Positions 33,031 through 46,085 are shown, numbered from the stretch's first letter. The stretch is DNA of 64,000 nucleotides from Pterois miles (GCA_947000775.1 CAMQGK010000650.1:1562001-1626000), one strand, 5' to 3'. Notes: generated by a model from the sequence alone, not told the origin. Numbers and translations: made by a program.

Positions 33031-33738
33031 CAGGCTGTCAATCGATTAAAATACTTAAATGTGATTAATGGCATGATTGTCCATAGTTAATTGCAAATTA
33101 ATTGTACATTTTTATCTGTTCAAAAATGCTTTAAAGAAAGATTTTGCAAGTGTTTATTGCTTTTATCAACATGGCAGTGGCCAAATATGCTGCTTTATGC
33201 AAATGTATGTATATATTTATTATTGGAAATCAATTGACAACACAAAACAATGACAGATATTGTCCAGAAACCCTAACAGGTTCTGCATTTACATAAGAAA
33301 TATGCTCAAATCATAACATGGCAACAGGTAACAACAGCTGTCAGTGTGTCAGAGTGCTGACTTGACTATGACTTGATCCAGACTGACTGTGATTATCATA
33401 AAGTGGACATGTCTGTAAAGGGGAGACTGGTGGGGACCCAGAGAACCCATTTACATTCATGTATCTTGAGGTCAGAGGTCAAGGGACCCCTTTAAGAATG
33501 GCCATGACAGTTTTTGCTCACCAAAATTTACCATAAGTTTGGAGAGTTATTTAACCTCCTTCATGACAAGCTAGTATGACCTGGTTGATACTGATGGATT
33601 CTTTAGGTTTTTTAGTTTCACATGATACCGGTGTCACGCTAGTTTTAAAACTGAGCCTGCTACGAAAATCGCAAATAGTGTTAATGCGTTACAGAAATTG
33701 GTGGCGTTAAAATGAATTTGTTAACTTTTACAGCCCTG
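33031..33738 (-). mobile_element. MITE-A copy 2, inverted relative to copy 1
   Basis: The ends 'caggctgtcaatcgatt' and 'cttttacagccctg' form the same terminal inverted repeats as 6092-6752, and the interior aligns in reverse complement along nearly its whole length. It includes a perfect DR1 at 33469-33481. At about 708 bp it is slightly longer than copy 1. No coding capacity. Confidence 0.8.
33469..33481 (+). promoter_or_regulatory. perfect DR1 motif inside MITE-A copy 2
   Basis: AGGTCAGAGGTCA, both half-sites consensus with a G spacer. The identical 13-mer sits on the minus strand at the corresponding place in copy 1 (6330-6342), so it belongs to the transposon family rather than having arisen locally. 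Confidence 0.55.
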
Positions 33739-34460
33739 TAATAAATATATTATTTTTGAACAGCTGTATACTGCGAACCCTGTATGGATGTGATATGATT
33801 GCCATCACTGGCCTGGCTCAGGTTAAAACCTTTGTGAAACATGAGCAAATACATACAGAAAATAAATGCCATAAACTTTATTTTATTATCTAGTTTGACG
33901 GACGGACGGTTTCAGTGTAAACTGTTGCCAGACAGCTGACATTTTAGCTTTGGTTAACGTCACACTCTCTGTTAGTACCTGATCAGTACTGCACATGTGC
34001 AACTTTCAACAGAGATGGGAAAGAAGCGAGATGGATACTTCCATCAATGATTTCTTTTCTGATTTCTGGATCTTATTTCTCATCTCTATTGAGAGTTAGC
34101 AAGTGTAGTACTACGTGTTGTTGTAGCATAAATGAGCTGATAAATGATAATGTGATATCGGATCAGTGCATAGATCCAGCACACGTATACATGTATCACA
34201 GACATTTCTGATGCTGGTAGCGGCATCAGAACAGCCTCAGCAGGTCTGTATTGTTCTAACCATCACTGCCTCTACAGGTACCTTCACACCAAGCTTAGCT
34301 GGTCATGGTTTTCTCCCTCGTGGGAATATGTGCTTAAAAAAGGCTGTACTGGGGTTAACCCTCAGTACTGTTTGTGTGGCTGCAGGTTTTTTAATCTTTG
34401 TGTGTCTACATGGGTGAAATCTTTTAATGCAACTCTTTATCAGAGGAAAAGCCTGAGGGC

Positions 34461-34465
<5 letters not shown>
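33739..34465. other. unrecognised non-coding stretch
   Basis: No gene or named repeat is supported. Confidence 0.4.

Positions 34466-34553
<88 letters not shown>
34466..34553. repeat. compound (CT)n(CA)n microsatellite
   Basis: About 45 bp CT then about 43 bp CA, perfect within each block. Confidence 0.95.
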
Positions 34554-34557
<4 letters not shown>

Positions 34558-35439
34558 CCTTTAATGAAATGTTAGCTGCCGTAGAGTTTTGTGGCAGGGC
34601 TGTGTGTCTCCGTTGTGAGTCTTTATCAGTAGTGACGTGATATTGTGTGTGTTCGACTGCAGCTGCCAGCCTTCTCTTTATTACGCTGTGCTGTAACGGA
34701 GCTGGAGCATTAGTCCCAAGCATCCTCTGTCTCTACGAGTGTGTGCGTACCTGTGGCAGCTGTCATGAGCATGCTGTCTAATCATCTAATGTGTCACTCT
34801 TCACAGTGGAACAGATCCCACACTCTGGTTGCTGCCACTCCGCCGGGGAGCCGCCACACCTCTCTCCGTTAGTTCGTCACTCAGTGTTTTAATTGCACCG
34901 CGGTGTCGAGCGTTTGTGTGTTTGTCAGGGGCACAGAGGCCTTTACATGTATACTTTAGTATGTGAGGTATATTAGTTTGCACTTGAACCCATCTTTACA
35001 TTTTTACAGCAATGACACAGCCAGACAGATAACCAAATGTTCAACACATAAAGAGGATTTGTTTGTTTAGATGCCTCTGACAGCCAACTGTTGTATCTAT
35101 GGGTAGATTTTTTTTTTTTTTTTGAGTGTCGTATTTTGTTTCCTCTTGAATCCTTTGTCACACAGAAGAAACAAAAAAAGCTAAGAGGCGTCTTTCTGTG
35201 TCAAAAAGTCATCAGCTTTTTTCCAGATGACTAGTAAGCTGCCTGGAGACTTGCTGCTTGTGAAGGCAGCATTCACACACAGCGTTTCAAGTAACATCTT
35301 CCACATTTTGCTGCTGTGTACTACTCATATCGTTTACTTTGATCGTCAAATCTGTTTAAGATATTGAACCACAAAATCTCACCATTGATATGGTGCTTCT
35401 CCAAATTCTTTCCGTGACTATTTTCATGATTTTTCTAGT
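34554..35439. other. unrecognised stretch with a poly(T) run
   Basis: A poly(T) of about 16 lies at 35108-35123. Nothing else is recognised. Confidence 0.45.
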
Positions 35440-36053
35440 TTGGGTTACGGCTCTGTTCATATCATGGTTTTTGGTTCGGTACTTTTATGGTACAGCAAGG
35501 AGGCCAATTTCAGTGTGAACATGCTTTTCATTTATTTGGCAAAATAAGTCAACAGCTGTTTGTCTTCACGACAGCAGACTAACATCAGGAAACAAAAAAT
35601 CGTCACATCTTATGGCTGGACTTCTGATCTAAAAGAAAAGTGACACTGTGTTATTTAAAAAGAATTAATAAATAAAAACAAATTATAGCCTCAGGCTGTC
35701 AACAAAAACAACAGTAACATATAGGTCGGTAGCTTTCATGCTATTGCAAGCTAATAACTGTGGTAATGTAAACATAGTGGCGGTGTTGAGAGACGTGCAG
35801 TAAAATCTGGAAACTGAGCCAATCACAACTCAGGACCTCAGCTTCAGTTACACTGTGCATGTCTTATGCCCCATACCCGTCTGCAGTGACCCAGCCTCTT
35901 TCCATAGGTGTTGATTTCTAGTGTGACGATAAACGTGACAAAAGAAATCGGCCTCATAACCTGTTTCAAATGAACCGAACGGTACATACACAAACCGAAC
36001 CGTGATAGTGAACTGAGCGGTTCAGCTTTTTACCCAAACTGTTCCTATCCCTG
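35440..36053 (+). mobile_element. hAT-like element, near-complete copy
   Basis: Same family and orientation as 9904-10250. The left part has 'ggttcggtacttttatgg' and 'cagcaaggaggcc'; the right end reads 'aaccgaaccgtgatag', 'gcggttcagc' and closes with 'gttcctatccctg', matching in inverse the 'agggatgggac' start of the other copy. It has no transposase frame and no 67-bp array. The target duplication is not readable at the left edge. Confidence 0.65.
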
Positions 36054-36299
36054 TTTTTCGTAGATTGGATATATCCTCGTTGCTGTGACAGTATGTATAG
36101 CTTGATATTCCTATTAATAAACTGTATTTTTTTTTTTACATTATTATGCAATTATACTAGATTTTACATCTTTATTTTCCCGTCTCCGTATCTGCGTGCT
36201 CTACATCTGAATAAAAGATGTTGACAGTTAACCACACAGAAAGTTTTTGAATGGCTATGCATGTCGGTCTGTATCTTAATTTAACTTAGGACGTGGTTT

Positions 36300-36620
36300 T
36301 GTTGAATACTCAATTCTAATTGGTCAGTCAATGCGTTGTACGGTCTGTTGTTTCTATAGAGCAGACTGTTGCTATGTATAACAAACCGTTGCTATGGGCT
36401 CAGACTCTGGAGGACCATTTTTGTGTGAAATGATTGATTTCTTAAGGAGCTGTGGAATAAGATAATGTACAACTAGCGGGTCACTGCTGTGAACTAAACC
36501 CTTCAGGGGCTTTTCTGGGCATCAGGGTTTATTTCACAACAATGACGGCTGGCTGTACGTTATCCCGAACATGTGCACCGAAAGGAAGCTTCGGCCATGT
36601 TAACCAGCGATACATGTGTG
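36300..36620 (+). mobile_element. possible dispersed repeat ('gttgaatactcaattctaattgg')
   Basis: 'ttgttgaatactcaattct' and 'cttcaggggcttttctg' followed by 'acggctggctgtac' are words I associate with a common fish repeat. Borders and class are unknown. Confidence 0.3.
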
Positions 36621-36789
36621 TATCGCTTGTTCAGCTGTGTTGCTTAAATTAAAGAGCAGGGGAGAATTCAGACGTTGACCTTTAAAGAGACGACTGATCA
36701 AACTATTTAGGATGTAATGATTGGTGGCCGATGGATTGGAGCACCTGATCAATAGGGCTGTGTGTTGGCAAGTGTTTGTTGATACAATA

Positions 36790-37090
36790 TGTGTTATAAT
36801 ACAGGATTATGATTGAATGTATTGCAATATATACTGTAAGTAAGGCGATTAATTGTGATTTTTTTTTTTTTTAATCTAATTTCAGGAAAACTATCATAGT
36901 ATTCCAAACACCACATGGATAAAATCAAGGAAAATCTCAACAGTGGGATCTGCATTTCCTCGCAAATAAATAAATCATTGACAGAGTTAAGCTTTGCATG
37001 TAAACTATTAATTATAGATCAGTAGTAAATTTGAGAATCGATAAAGTATCACAAAATGTAATATGGCAAAAGCTTATATTAAAATGTGGT
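36790..37090. mobile_element. possible hAT-like MITE fragment
   Basis: 'gtaaggcgattaattgtg', a poly(T) patch and 'aggaaaactatcatagtatt' resemble hAT-derived repeats of the 'gcgatatattgcgat' style. Weak. Confidence 0.3.
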
Positions 37091-37099
37091 AACAAATGT

Positions 37100-38099
37100 C
37101 AAACTTATAAAATATATAGAAATAAGTATATAATAAAAATAAACTAAAAGGCACTAAGCTCATCGAGTCAACAGAGCACCAGTTTAGTAACAGGAAAGAA
37201 CCTCTTAGTTGCTTTTCACATCATTTTGCATTTTCTTTTTCTTTAAAGCGATCTGGTTGATGGCTGTTGGGCTGTTGAAAGCAAAATGAACCCAAACCGA
37301 CGCCACTAGTCTGAATCTAAAACATAACCAGTGAAACGTGGACTGCTGCTGCTGTTAAGGAGAGTTCACATGCTCAGAGTTTCGACAGACGCTGGTTTAA
37401 ACAGCAACGTTTTCAAAATAAAATCTTCCTGACGGGACTAAAGTTGTATGATTTAGATTAATTGGACCTTCAGCGGTGAATGACAGTGACTGGATCGCTG
37501 CTGGGACGCCACTGTGACTGGAAGAGGTCGGCAGTGTGTGACGAAAGAGGCCACGCTCTCTGACAGACCTCGCTGTCTACAATATATGACTCCAGGTGAT
37601 GCGCAGTGCTAATTAAAATTGATTATGTAGCCCCGCTGGTTTTGTGCCCTTCAGTAATAGTTCTCCTCTCTCTTCTTCGTTCATCCTCCCCAGTTTTAAC
37701 AGTTTTTCATGTATTCTCTCTGTTTTGCCCCTTTGTTATGCCTACTTTATTCCTCCCTTTGTGACAAGCCAGTCAGCGATGTGTCTGATAATAATAGTTA
37801 GGATATTGTCATTTATTACCGTTATACGGCGTGCACGCACAATCACAGAGACAGGACTTCTCAGCATGACCTCATTAAAAGAAGTCATCATCATTGGAGG
37901 AAAAAAGCTAAGTACTTGTGGAGAAAATGACACCGCTGCTAATGAGGACATTGCAATGACTTTCTCAATGAGCATTAGAGACCAAGACGGAGAAGAAGTG
38001 ATGTAAAATGAGGAAAAGGCTGAAAGAACAACAAGACCAGGTCGAAACAAGCTATATATGCTTGGTCAATGTGCGAAATTATGGCCAAACCGACAGACA
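37100..38099. other. unrecognised non-coding stretch
   Basis: The open frames at 37644-38006 and 37742-38050 overlap on opposite strands and have no known motif. No exon is supported. Confidence 0.4.
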
Positions 38100-38190
38100 G
38101 TCAGCGGCAGTGTCTCTAATGTCAAGTCCTGGATATTTAATGTTCATCTGCAGTGCTTCCAGTAATATTTGTTTGTTGTGTACTGAAGTA
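38100..38190 (+). repeat. dispersed repeat, copy 2
   Basis: Matches 32740-32850 over two blocks ('taatgttcatctg' and 'ccagtaatatttg'), with small indels. Confidence 0.45.
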
Positions 38191-38572
38191 GTATACCACA
38201 TAACATAGTTGAGCTACATTGGAGTCAAATAATTGAGAACTGCTTTAATTTAAATTCAGCAAGAGGTTATAATCAACAGTTTGTTGTTCTGGATCTACAG
38301 TTTTACTGTGTAATTGATGTTACTTTGTTAAACAGACCAGACTGAGGCTGCATCCCTTGATAATTATGAACATCAACATGTTGCACAAACTGAAACCTAC
38401 ACTATTACACTGTGGTGTTCACTGGGGCAGTTTGGCATTCATTTTGTTCTCGTTTTGCTGTTTTTTATGTTTGTCGATCTGTTTGTAAAGGGTGTCATGA
38501 TGGATAACTTGTCTTTTTACTGCAAACCAAAGTTACCATGGATACAAATGAGGTAACGTGAACCCAATTTAG

Positions 38573-39003
38573 ATTAGATTAGATTTAGTCTTAGTCTTTA
38601 AACAAAAATGACTTTTAATTTTAGGCACATTATATTCAACTTTTAGTCAAAAATGTTTTCTCTTTTTTAATTCAGTCTTAGTCCTTTGTCAAATATCCTT
38701 TATCAGTCATCAGATTATATTCAACATCCAGTTATTGTAGTCACACTTATTTCACAATATTTTATCAGAATCTGATGAAAAACAGGGTGGACGGTTAACC
38801 AGTGTTGCAGTTACTCCGAGGTCCAAAGATTACAAAAATGCAAAGAGATTTTGATAATATTTTATTTTTAAAACTACATTTTAACTGTCTTTGTCACGAT
38901 TGATATCGTCACCGTTGTGTGTAATGGCATCGGTGCCTCTCGTCATCTGCTCGTCTTAGTCGTGGAGAAAAACGAATGACTAAGATATTTTGTTTTTGTT
39001 TAC
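38573..39003. mobile_element. possible dispersed repeat with 'ttagtc' words
   Basis: Repeated 'gattagatt', 'tttagtcttagtc' and at the far end 'cgtcttagtcgtgg...aacgaatgactaag' resemble a fish DNA-transposon family rich in TTTAGTC. Borders are estimated. Confidence 0.35.
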
Positions 39004-40417
39004 CAAAACAGAGCGCTTCCACCGTCTCTCTTTTTGTCTCTCGTTCATTGGACATCACACACTACCGTTATGCACTGAACTACGCTGTAGTGCACCCCCT
39101 GCTTTTCTGAAATGAGGCTTTCTGGGTGGAGCTTTGCGGGTAGAGCAACAAATGGCATGTGCAACAATAACAACTACATAAGTTTTGATTAAGTGGATCA
39201 ACTGATGATTGACAAAGAAGTCACCATCGAAAACGCTGTCGCACCTGTTCATTTTCCGACAGCAGCGGGTAATGGCCAAACTCCAACACTGGTCCCGGCT
39301 TTGCTGCAGTCCAGCCAAAAAGAAAAGCACCAGGGGAGAACAGGTGGGCTTGAATTGGTCACACGGTGACGGGAGAAGGGCCGCAGAGCCACAGTGATAC
39401 CTGCTGCAATAAGATCAGCTGTCGGCTGAAGAGTCCTGTGAAACCCTGGCAATGACAAACGGATCACAGAGGTCTATACATCAGCTCCTCATTCTCCTTG
39501 ACCACCTGTATCTCTGAGCCATTCTGTCAGCACAATAGATTGATGCGGGCAACATTTTCCCTCCGAGCCTTTTGCTCAGTCTTTTTTCATAGCTTTACTT
39601 TTCCCTTCCTCAGCCTGTCTTCCTCTAGTAGTTCTGTTCACATCCTCTCATCGCTCTGCAGGATCCGCAGGTTTATGCTCGCCTTTTGATTTGTGTTTCT
39701 GTGTGCGTATGCAAGCAGCTGATGTGTGCTGTGTGTTTGTGTCTGTTTGTTTTGTGTATGTGTGTGCTATGTGCATATATGTGCGTTCCTCTACCTGCCC
39801 AGGCTTGGGATTAAACGTCAGTCTCACAGATTGATGTTCTCTCTGATAGGACGCCACAGCAGGAGTGAATCCATCGCAGCTTACAGATGGGAATAGAGAG
39901 GCACACTTCAAGGAAACATATCGAATATCGAGTTGAGAGCGCACGAGACGACGCTGCGCACACTCAAAGAATGGTGTGTTGACTGTTGATGGTCCATATT
40001 CAACACAGGATGAGCTGCTATGAGAGAGGATGAGCAGAAAAGGGCAGGAGGTTAAATGCTTCCTTTTTCAGCACATACAGGGGTCACACGCTGGTAAAGT
40101 GCTGTGAGTGGTTGGCAGTGTGCCATGTGGAAAGGGCACGCCTACAGTTTCAATGAAGTGGAAGAGCGGGGGAGGGCTCATGAGCTTGCGCTGGGCGTAT
40201 GTGAGTATATATGTGTAAGTGTATGTGCATGTACGTGTGAAGAGTGATTCATGGCGGAGGGCAGGGAATGATGTACCTGTGCTGCAGTTCTGGCATTCAT
40301 CCATTTTTTTGAGAACATTTTTATCAGCCTCCTCTGTGGGTGACCTCTCTAATGTCTCTGTCTATGAGCGTTTGTGTATGATTTAACTCTTCGGTCACGT
40401 CAGGTGGATGATACTAG
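39004..40417. other. unrecognised non-coding stretch
   Basis: The minus frame at 39055-39330 has no known motif. TG-rich words at 39690-39780 explain other frames. Confidence 0.4.
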
Positions 40418-40500
40418 TGCTGAACTAAATATCTGATTGCTAGGATTACCTCCCCTTGTCGATTAGTCAACCAATTGTTCGTTTTGATCGTATTCGACTG
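40418..40500. mobile_element. possible repeat fragment with 'cgattagtcaacc' word
   Basis: 'gctgaactaaatatctgatt' and 'cgattagtcaaccaattg' resemble a family of fish repeats built on CGATTAATCGATT; a related scrap is at 63060-63145. Confidence 0.3.
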
Positions 40501-40854
40501 AAGCTGGGAATACACTGTATGATTTTTAGATTATTTTGAGCTACAGGACTTACTCAGTGTAGAGGGGGGTACTGAGGACTGATAAAGTCCTCCCGACCGG
40601 CTGTCAGACAGTCGGATGATTTTCTGATAGGTCAGAAATTTTGGTCGGACAACCCCAGGATCTTGCACAGTTGAAGCGGAGCCATGAGCCGATCCCTCAC
40701 CATCATCATTTTTCTACTTTTTTACAGTAATCAGAGCATTGAAAAAAGAAAAAATTGAAGAAGAAGAAGAAGATAGTATTTTATAAATCCAATTAGGGAA
40801 AATAAAATTTTTATACACACAGATCAAAACAGGTCCATATACATGCAACAATGG

Positions 40855-41070
40855 AGAGATGTCAGAGTGAGGGGGCTGCTCCTGACAAGCGCCCCGGGGA
40901 GTGGGGGGTGTGGTGTCTTGCGGAGGGGCCCCGCGGGGGGGCAGAGGGGGAAAAGGGCCCCCCCCCCACCCACTATTTCCCCATCATTTGTTGGGCGTGG
41001 GGGGGGTTGGAACGGGGGCCCCCCGGCCCCCCACCCCCCCCCCCACCAGGCGGGGCCCCCCCCCCCATTG
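40855..41070. other. G/C-homopolymer block, suspected assembly error
   Basis: Abrupt change to runs of 6-13 G or C ('gggggggg', 'cccccccccc') in otherwise AT-rich DNA. A similar block occurs at 52560-52860. Natural repeats rarely show this irregular pattern; it resembles low-quality gap filling. Confidence 0.55.
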
Positions 41071-44000
41071 TTCCATAGATGTAGTAAAACGTAACTAGTT
41101 TACCACCAATTCTCTCTGCAAAATGGACAAGCCATACTGTCCACATCTTCCTCGCCACCTGCGAGTCCGTATATGCCGATGTTTCAGCAGACTGGATGGC
41201 ACAGATGATCAAGGCAGCATTTCTGTCTCGGTAGCACTGTGACCCGTATAGACCTCTGCTAGCAAACAAATTTTACCTGCCTTTGAGCTTTCAAACAAAT
41301 CTTTATTGATATAAGCCAGAATGTTTGCATGCTTTAATGCTCAGACCTCCCCCCTTAACTGAACCAAACTCTTCAGACTCTGCTCCTGCTCCGCTCTAGC
41401 TAGCCTTGTTTGAGGGCCTACCAGACCAGCTGCTAGGCACGTAATAAGCAAATGTTTTACTTGGTGAAATCACCATGTTACGTAAAAAAAAAGGCAGGAC
41501 TTAAAGCGAAGCATTTTAGGCAGTTCAAGAGCAGTGTTGCGGACCTTTTATGTACAAAAATATAATATATAACACACTAAAGGAAAGGGAAAAAAGCACA
41601 AAGCATAAGAGGCCCTCAAAGTGATTTATCAGGCAAAATTGGCAAAATATTTGTTGGTTGTAGCATAAAAAATGACAAAATGTCAAGAGGAGCAGTTTGA
41701 AGATAGTATTTTGGGATCTGGGAGATTGTGATAGGCTTTTCAGGAATTTCTTTTTACAGTTTTCTGAACAAATAATCAACAATCGATGTTGTTAATCAAC
41801 ACTAGATGTCACAACCACAGTTTAATATTTGAATATCATCTGAATATCTCTCTTTCTCCTCCCTGCTTCCCCTGGACCAGCTGTAAGAGGTTAGTACCGT
41901 ATCACTCTGTCTATCAGCACTGTTGTAAACTGTGACGGATACTGAACCAGCTCTCTTTATGTGATAGTAGTATGGGTGAATGGCACAAAATATAGCATGG
42001 AGAACTGGTCTGTGCCCTCTCTTGACTTTTTTTTCATGAATTATGGTTTAAGGTCCAGAATGGCTCTAAATCCTTCTTGTGGGATTTTATGGTAGCAGAC
42101 AACAGTAACTGTGTTTTCAGTATGCCCGTATGAGTCCCACAGTAATGCTAGATTTCTCATTTCTGGACTGAAAAGACCTGCATGCTGCATTTAGGGGCAT
42201 TAAGTCAGAACTAGTCATGCTGGAAAATGTAATTCATTTCACAAAGTCTCATATTGTCCGGACTCTCAAGTTTCTACATGAGCCTATCTGGCCTCTACAA
42301 ATCCGCCAAAATGTGGGAACGTTCTTAGCGAGCGGCAGCAGAGGAGCTGTCCTTGGTGCTGAACTCGCTGGAGATTTCAGAGCTGGAATTTACTGCTTAA
42401 GTTTTCTGCTGCAAGACCGGGTAATAACTGTGCTGTTTGGGACACATGATTGTATCTAAGGCATTATGAGAAGTCAGTCCTGCTTTTATCTCCAGTCGAC
42501 AGTTTGTTGCAGAACTCAGGAGATGAAAATTTGTTGTTTCACACTATGTTTCTATTTTGTGGCTTTGCGACTCTTTGTCTACGTTTCTCTCTCGCTCGTT
42601 CACTCGTTCTTTCTCCCTCCCCCTGATGTTGTCAGGGTGTATTTTTTTTTCCAGATCCAAATAGTCGAAAAATAATCAATCATGGTTCAACATGATTTCA
42701 ACGTTTGATGATTGCCTTATGCACTCACACTTGGGAAATGTCTGTCAAACACACAGGCGGCATTAAATAAATATTAGGGCACTTTTGGTCCTCTGCCTTT
42801 ATGAATACTTTAAGAGCAGAGTTATGGATCCAAGCTGTCTGTGAGGAATGAAGCATTAGTTGATCTGATGCTGGCTGTGGATATGTGGAAATCTGATTGA
42901 TTTGGCTCAGTCTACAGGACAACAGTGAGTGTAGCAGCATTGCATCATGGTACTGCTGTCAGACAAAAGCCCTCATACCTCCACTGTTGATGTTTTATTG
43001 TTTCTGACTGGAATTGAATTGTGCTTTTCTGAGCGCTTTTGTTTTTTTATGACCGAAGGGCCCGCGGGGACCCATTACAAACCCGATGTGTAGTTTCAAA
43101 ATGCCCATGCATCAATTGGAATATCTGACTGGATGTTCCTCGCAAAAACATACAAGTCTTGAATGTGACAGCAGCAGTAGGTGAGAGTACTGAGTGTGTG
43201 TAAACAGATGGTGGAGAGCAGAGATGGCAGACGGCTCAGAACTGTCTTCACTTCCAGCTCGTCTCTCTCTCCGTGTACGGGAATGTTAGCTCACATCACA
43301 CTGAGAAATGCCTCCAGCAACATCTTTCCTGCTGGTCCGCATTCCTCAACACAGTCAGTACAGCGTGAACATGCAGCACACACACCATCTCTCTTCACAC
43401 ACACTCTCTCCAACAAAAAGAGATGTGCGCCACACGTGTACAATATCTATACACTGTTGTCCATCTGCCTTGTACTTGTGTGCAAATGAGTGTGCATGTT
43501 TATGTGTGTGTGCACGTGTTTTCTGCTGTAAAAGACACACTCATTAGATGTACGTTCTGAAGCACGCTAATTAACAGCCTCGTTAAGACTCAAGCAGCTT
43601 TCCCGCTGAGGCCGAGGAACAGTCACGCACACACTGGTCTGCACGTAGGCATACATATACACTCATCAACATGCATATACACAAAGAAACACCTAAATAC
43701 ACAAACTGAAGAAAAACAATAACATGCGTGCACGTACAAAGAGGCACAGCTACATATAATAATGCACGTGGGCTAATACAAACATCCCGATACACACTGC
43801 AAACAAGCTTTTTTAATCAAGGCGCCATCCATCTTTATGAGAAAGCTGCTGCTTTTTTCCACGAGCATTAATGAAGGTCACGCTTCATGTATGGCGAGTT
43901 ATTGTTAAACTGTAACACTGCTATGAGAGTCAGCTGCTGTCAGTCCAGCTCACACATGTTACGGCACGTCTGGTTTCCCATGAAACGTTTACATGGGAAC

Positions 44001-44324
44001 CACAGCAGCCTCTCACCACGACCCGCTTTTCCTTTTCACCACAATGTCGATTCAGTCATTGGCTATATTTCAGGGATATATGCAAATTTGGTGCTAAATT
44101 GCTAATTATAGTTTATTGCAGTAACAGCACTGCAATTAGGAAAGGCCGTGGTCATGCAGAGGAGACGCTAAGGTCAAAAAAACATTTAGACACACCAGAA
44201 ATTGCAAATTAAAGCAATAGCTTTGCAGGAATCTCCATAAAAGCTGTCCTCTCATGACTTCACTGACGAGATTAACATTTTTGGCTTTTTGCTTAATAAC
44301 TGTGTTCACTTTTAACTCATAATT
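41071..44324. other. long stretch without recognised gene
   Basis: A minus-strand open segment at 41100-41269 (reading RDRNAALIICAIQ... MWTVWLVHFAE) is protein-like but unrecognised and runs into the G/C block. The rest has short CA-rich patches at 43376-43405. 43860-44130 is unique-looking with several TAAT and ATGCAAAT-like words. Confidence 0.4.
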
Positions 44325-44326
44325 TA

Positions 44327-44876
44327 AAGGTCCAGTGTGTAGGATTTAGTGGCGTGTAGTAGTGAGGTTACAGTTTGCGACCATCTTAGTACCTCTCCGC
44401 TCACCTCTTCGCTCACCCCTCCGCTCACTCCCCCTTTCTAAAACTGCATTAACATGAGCTGCTGAGAGTTAAACCGTGATAACGCTGTTCGCCTCACTCG
44501 GAGGCCATCCTTACCAGAGTAACACTACTTTAGGTGTATGTCAGGAGGCGGCTGGTGGTACCACGGTTTTGCACTCTGTGGCTCATGTTACCGCAGTTTC
44601 ACAAGCATTTCGGAGAACCGCGGTGGACTTCAGGTAACATAAAACATGAGTTTCTCTAGAGTCAGTGTTTGGTTTGTCTGTTTTGAGCTACTGTAGAAAC
44701 ATGGCGGACTCCATGAAGACGCCCGCTTCCTATGTAGATATGAAGGGCTCATTCTAAGCTAACGAAAACACAACATTTCTTAGATTCAGGTGATTATACA
44801 CTAATGAAAACATAATTCTGAGTATTATATTTCATCTCTGCTAATAGATTTCCTGAAATGCTTCACACTGGACCTT
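44327..44876 (+). mobile_element. complete MITE with TA target duplication
   Basis: Begins AAGGTCCAGTGTG and ends with the exact inverse CACACTGGACCTT, a 13-bp perfect terminal inverted repeat. Each end is flanked by TA (44325-44326 and 44877-44878). About 550 bp, no coding capacity. The truncated relative is at 15913-16286. TA duplication points to the Tc1/mariner group, though the class is an inference from the two-base duplication only. Confidence 0.75.
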
Positions 44877-45107
44877 TAGGTTCTTGTTACTCGATCACCT
44901 TGCATGCTTGCGTGCCGCATTCAGATTGTATCTAGATAGGATTTAACCTGATAACATTTACATCTGTTATGAATATGTGTCCTCAGTGTCTACATTCAGA
45001 CCCAGTTGCTCCGTCTGACAGGGCAGAGCGGAGCCTCCGGAGGCTGCATTACATCCAGGCTTGCAGCCGGGCACTGCTGGAGAGGCAGTGTGTGAGGCAT
45101 AGTGCCA

Positions 45108-46085
45108 GGATGATATGTTTATCTCCTGATTCGATACTATCACGATACCTGGGCCTGATTCAACATGTATTGCGATTTTTAAATATTGTGATTCTACAGG
45201 TATTGCCATTCGATAATCCATTCTATTGCAATTTCTGTCAACTTTTTTAACACTGCACCATGTATTACTCAGCGATGTCCTGTCATTGTTAGGAATTACT
45301 TCATTTTTTTCCAGCAACCTAAAAATCAAAGAATAAAGACATTTCCATCACACATTAGTAGTATTTTCTTTTTATATTTTACTTTTTAAGGGTCATGTAT
45401 AACACATTTTATACTTCTGGTGAATATAATCCGATTTATCTTATTTCTATATATGTATTTTGCATATACCCTTTAATAACACCTTATTTTTAAGATGACG
45501 TAGTCAGACGTGTACTTTATGGCTCCACTAATTTCTCCAAGTCCGTCTCCAGCTCTCCCATCAGCTCCGTTCTCTTTATCCATCCATGTTCAGCTCCATC
45601 GGGGTTGTTTGAATGTATTTAACAGAAATGTCAGTATATAGTGCTCTACAGTTGTAACGTCAGCCCATTTGGTCACGTTACCACAATACGATAACGTTTC
45701 CTGTCCATGACAGAGTTAGCATGTAGCTTTAGCCGTGATGTCTAGCTCTGCTTTTCCTGGTAATGTGTGAAACCCCAAGTGTTTCCATATTTTACTGTAT
45801 GTGTAGTGTTTAGCACGCTGGATTTAACATGTGAGGGTGCAGGTCGTATCCATGTGGACTTGCCGCTGTTTTCTACTTTCTGTTTCAGCTCGCTGTGGCT
45901 TTGTTTGGTTTTGGTAGAAATGGTTATGACGTCATGTTACTTACTACAGCAGTACAAGCGATAACTTCAAAGACTCAAATACGCAATTATATGAATTCTG
46001 GCATCAAAAAACTGATTTTAAAAAAATAAAAATAAAAAATAAAATTGTAATACATAGGTGAATAGATTATTTCCCACCTCGAATC
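45108..46085. mobile_element. probable hAT-like repeat, long
   Basis: The start 'gattcgatactatcacgata' and 'attgcgatttttaaatattg' and the end 'gattatttcccacctcg' are in the style of fish hAT repeats with GATACGAT words. The frames at 45767-45964 and 44967-45329 overlap it. Borders are approximate. Confidence 0.4.

Noticed and set aside
6092..33738. Large inverted duplication, because MITE-A and element B occur in mirror order (6.1/7.4 kb and 31/33 kb)
   Set aside because: Sequence between the two elements on each side shows no resemblance by eye, so two independent insertions are more likely.
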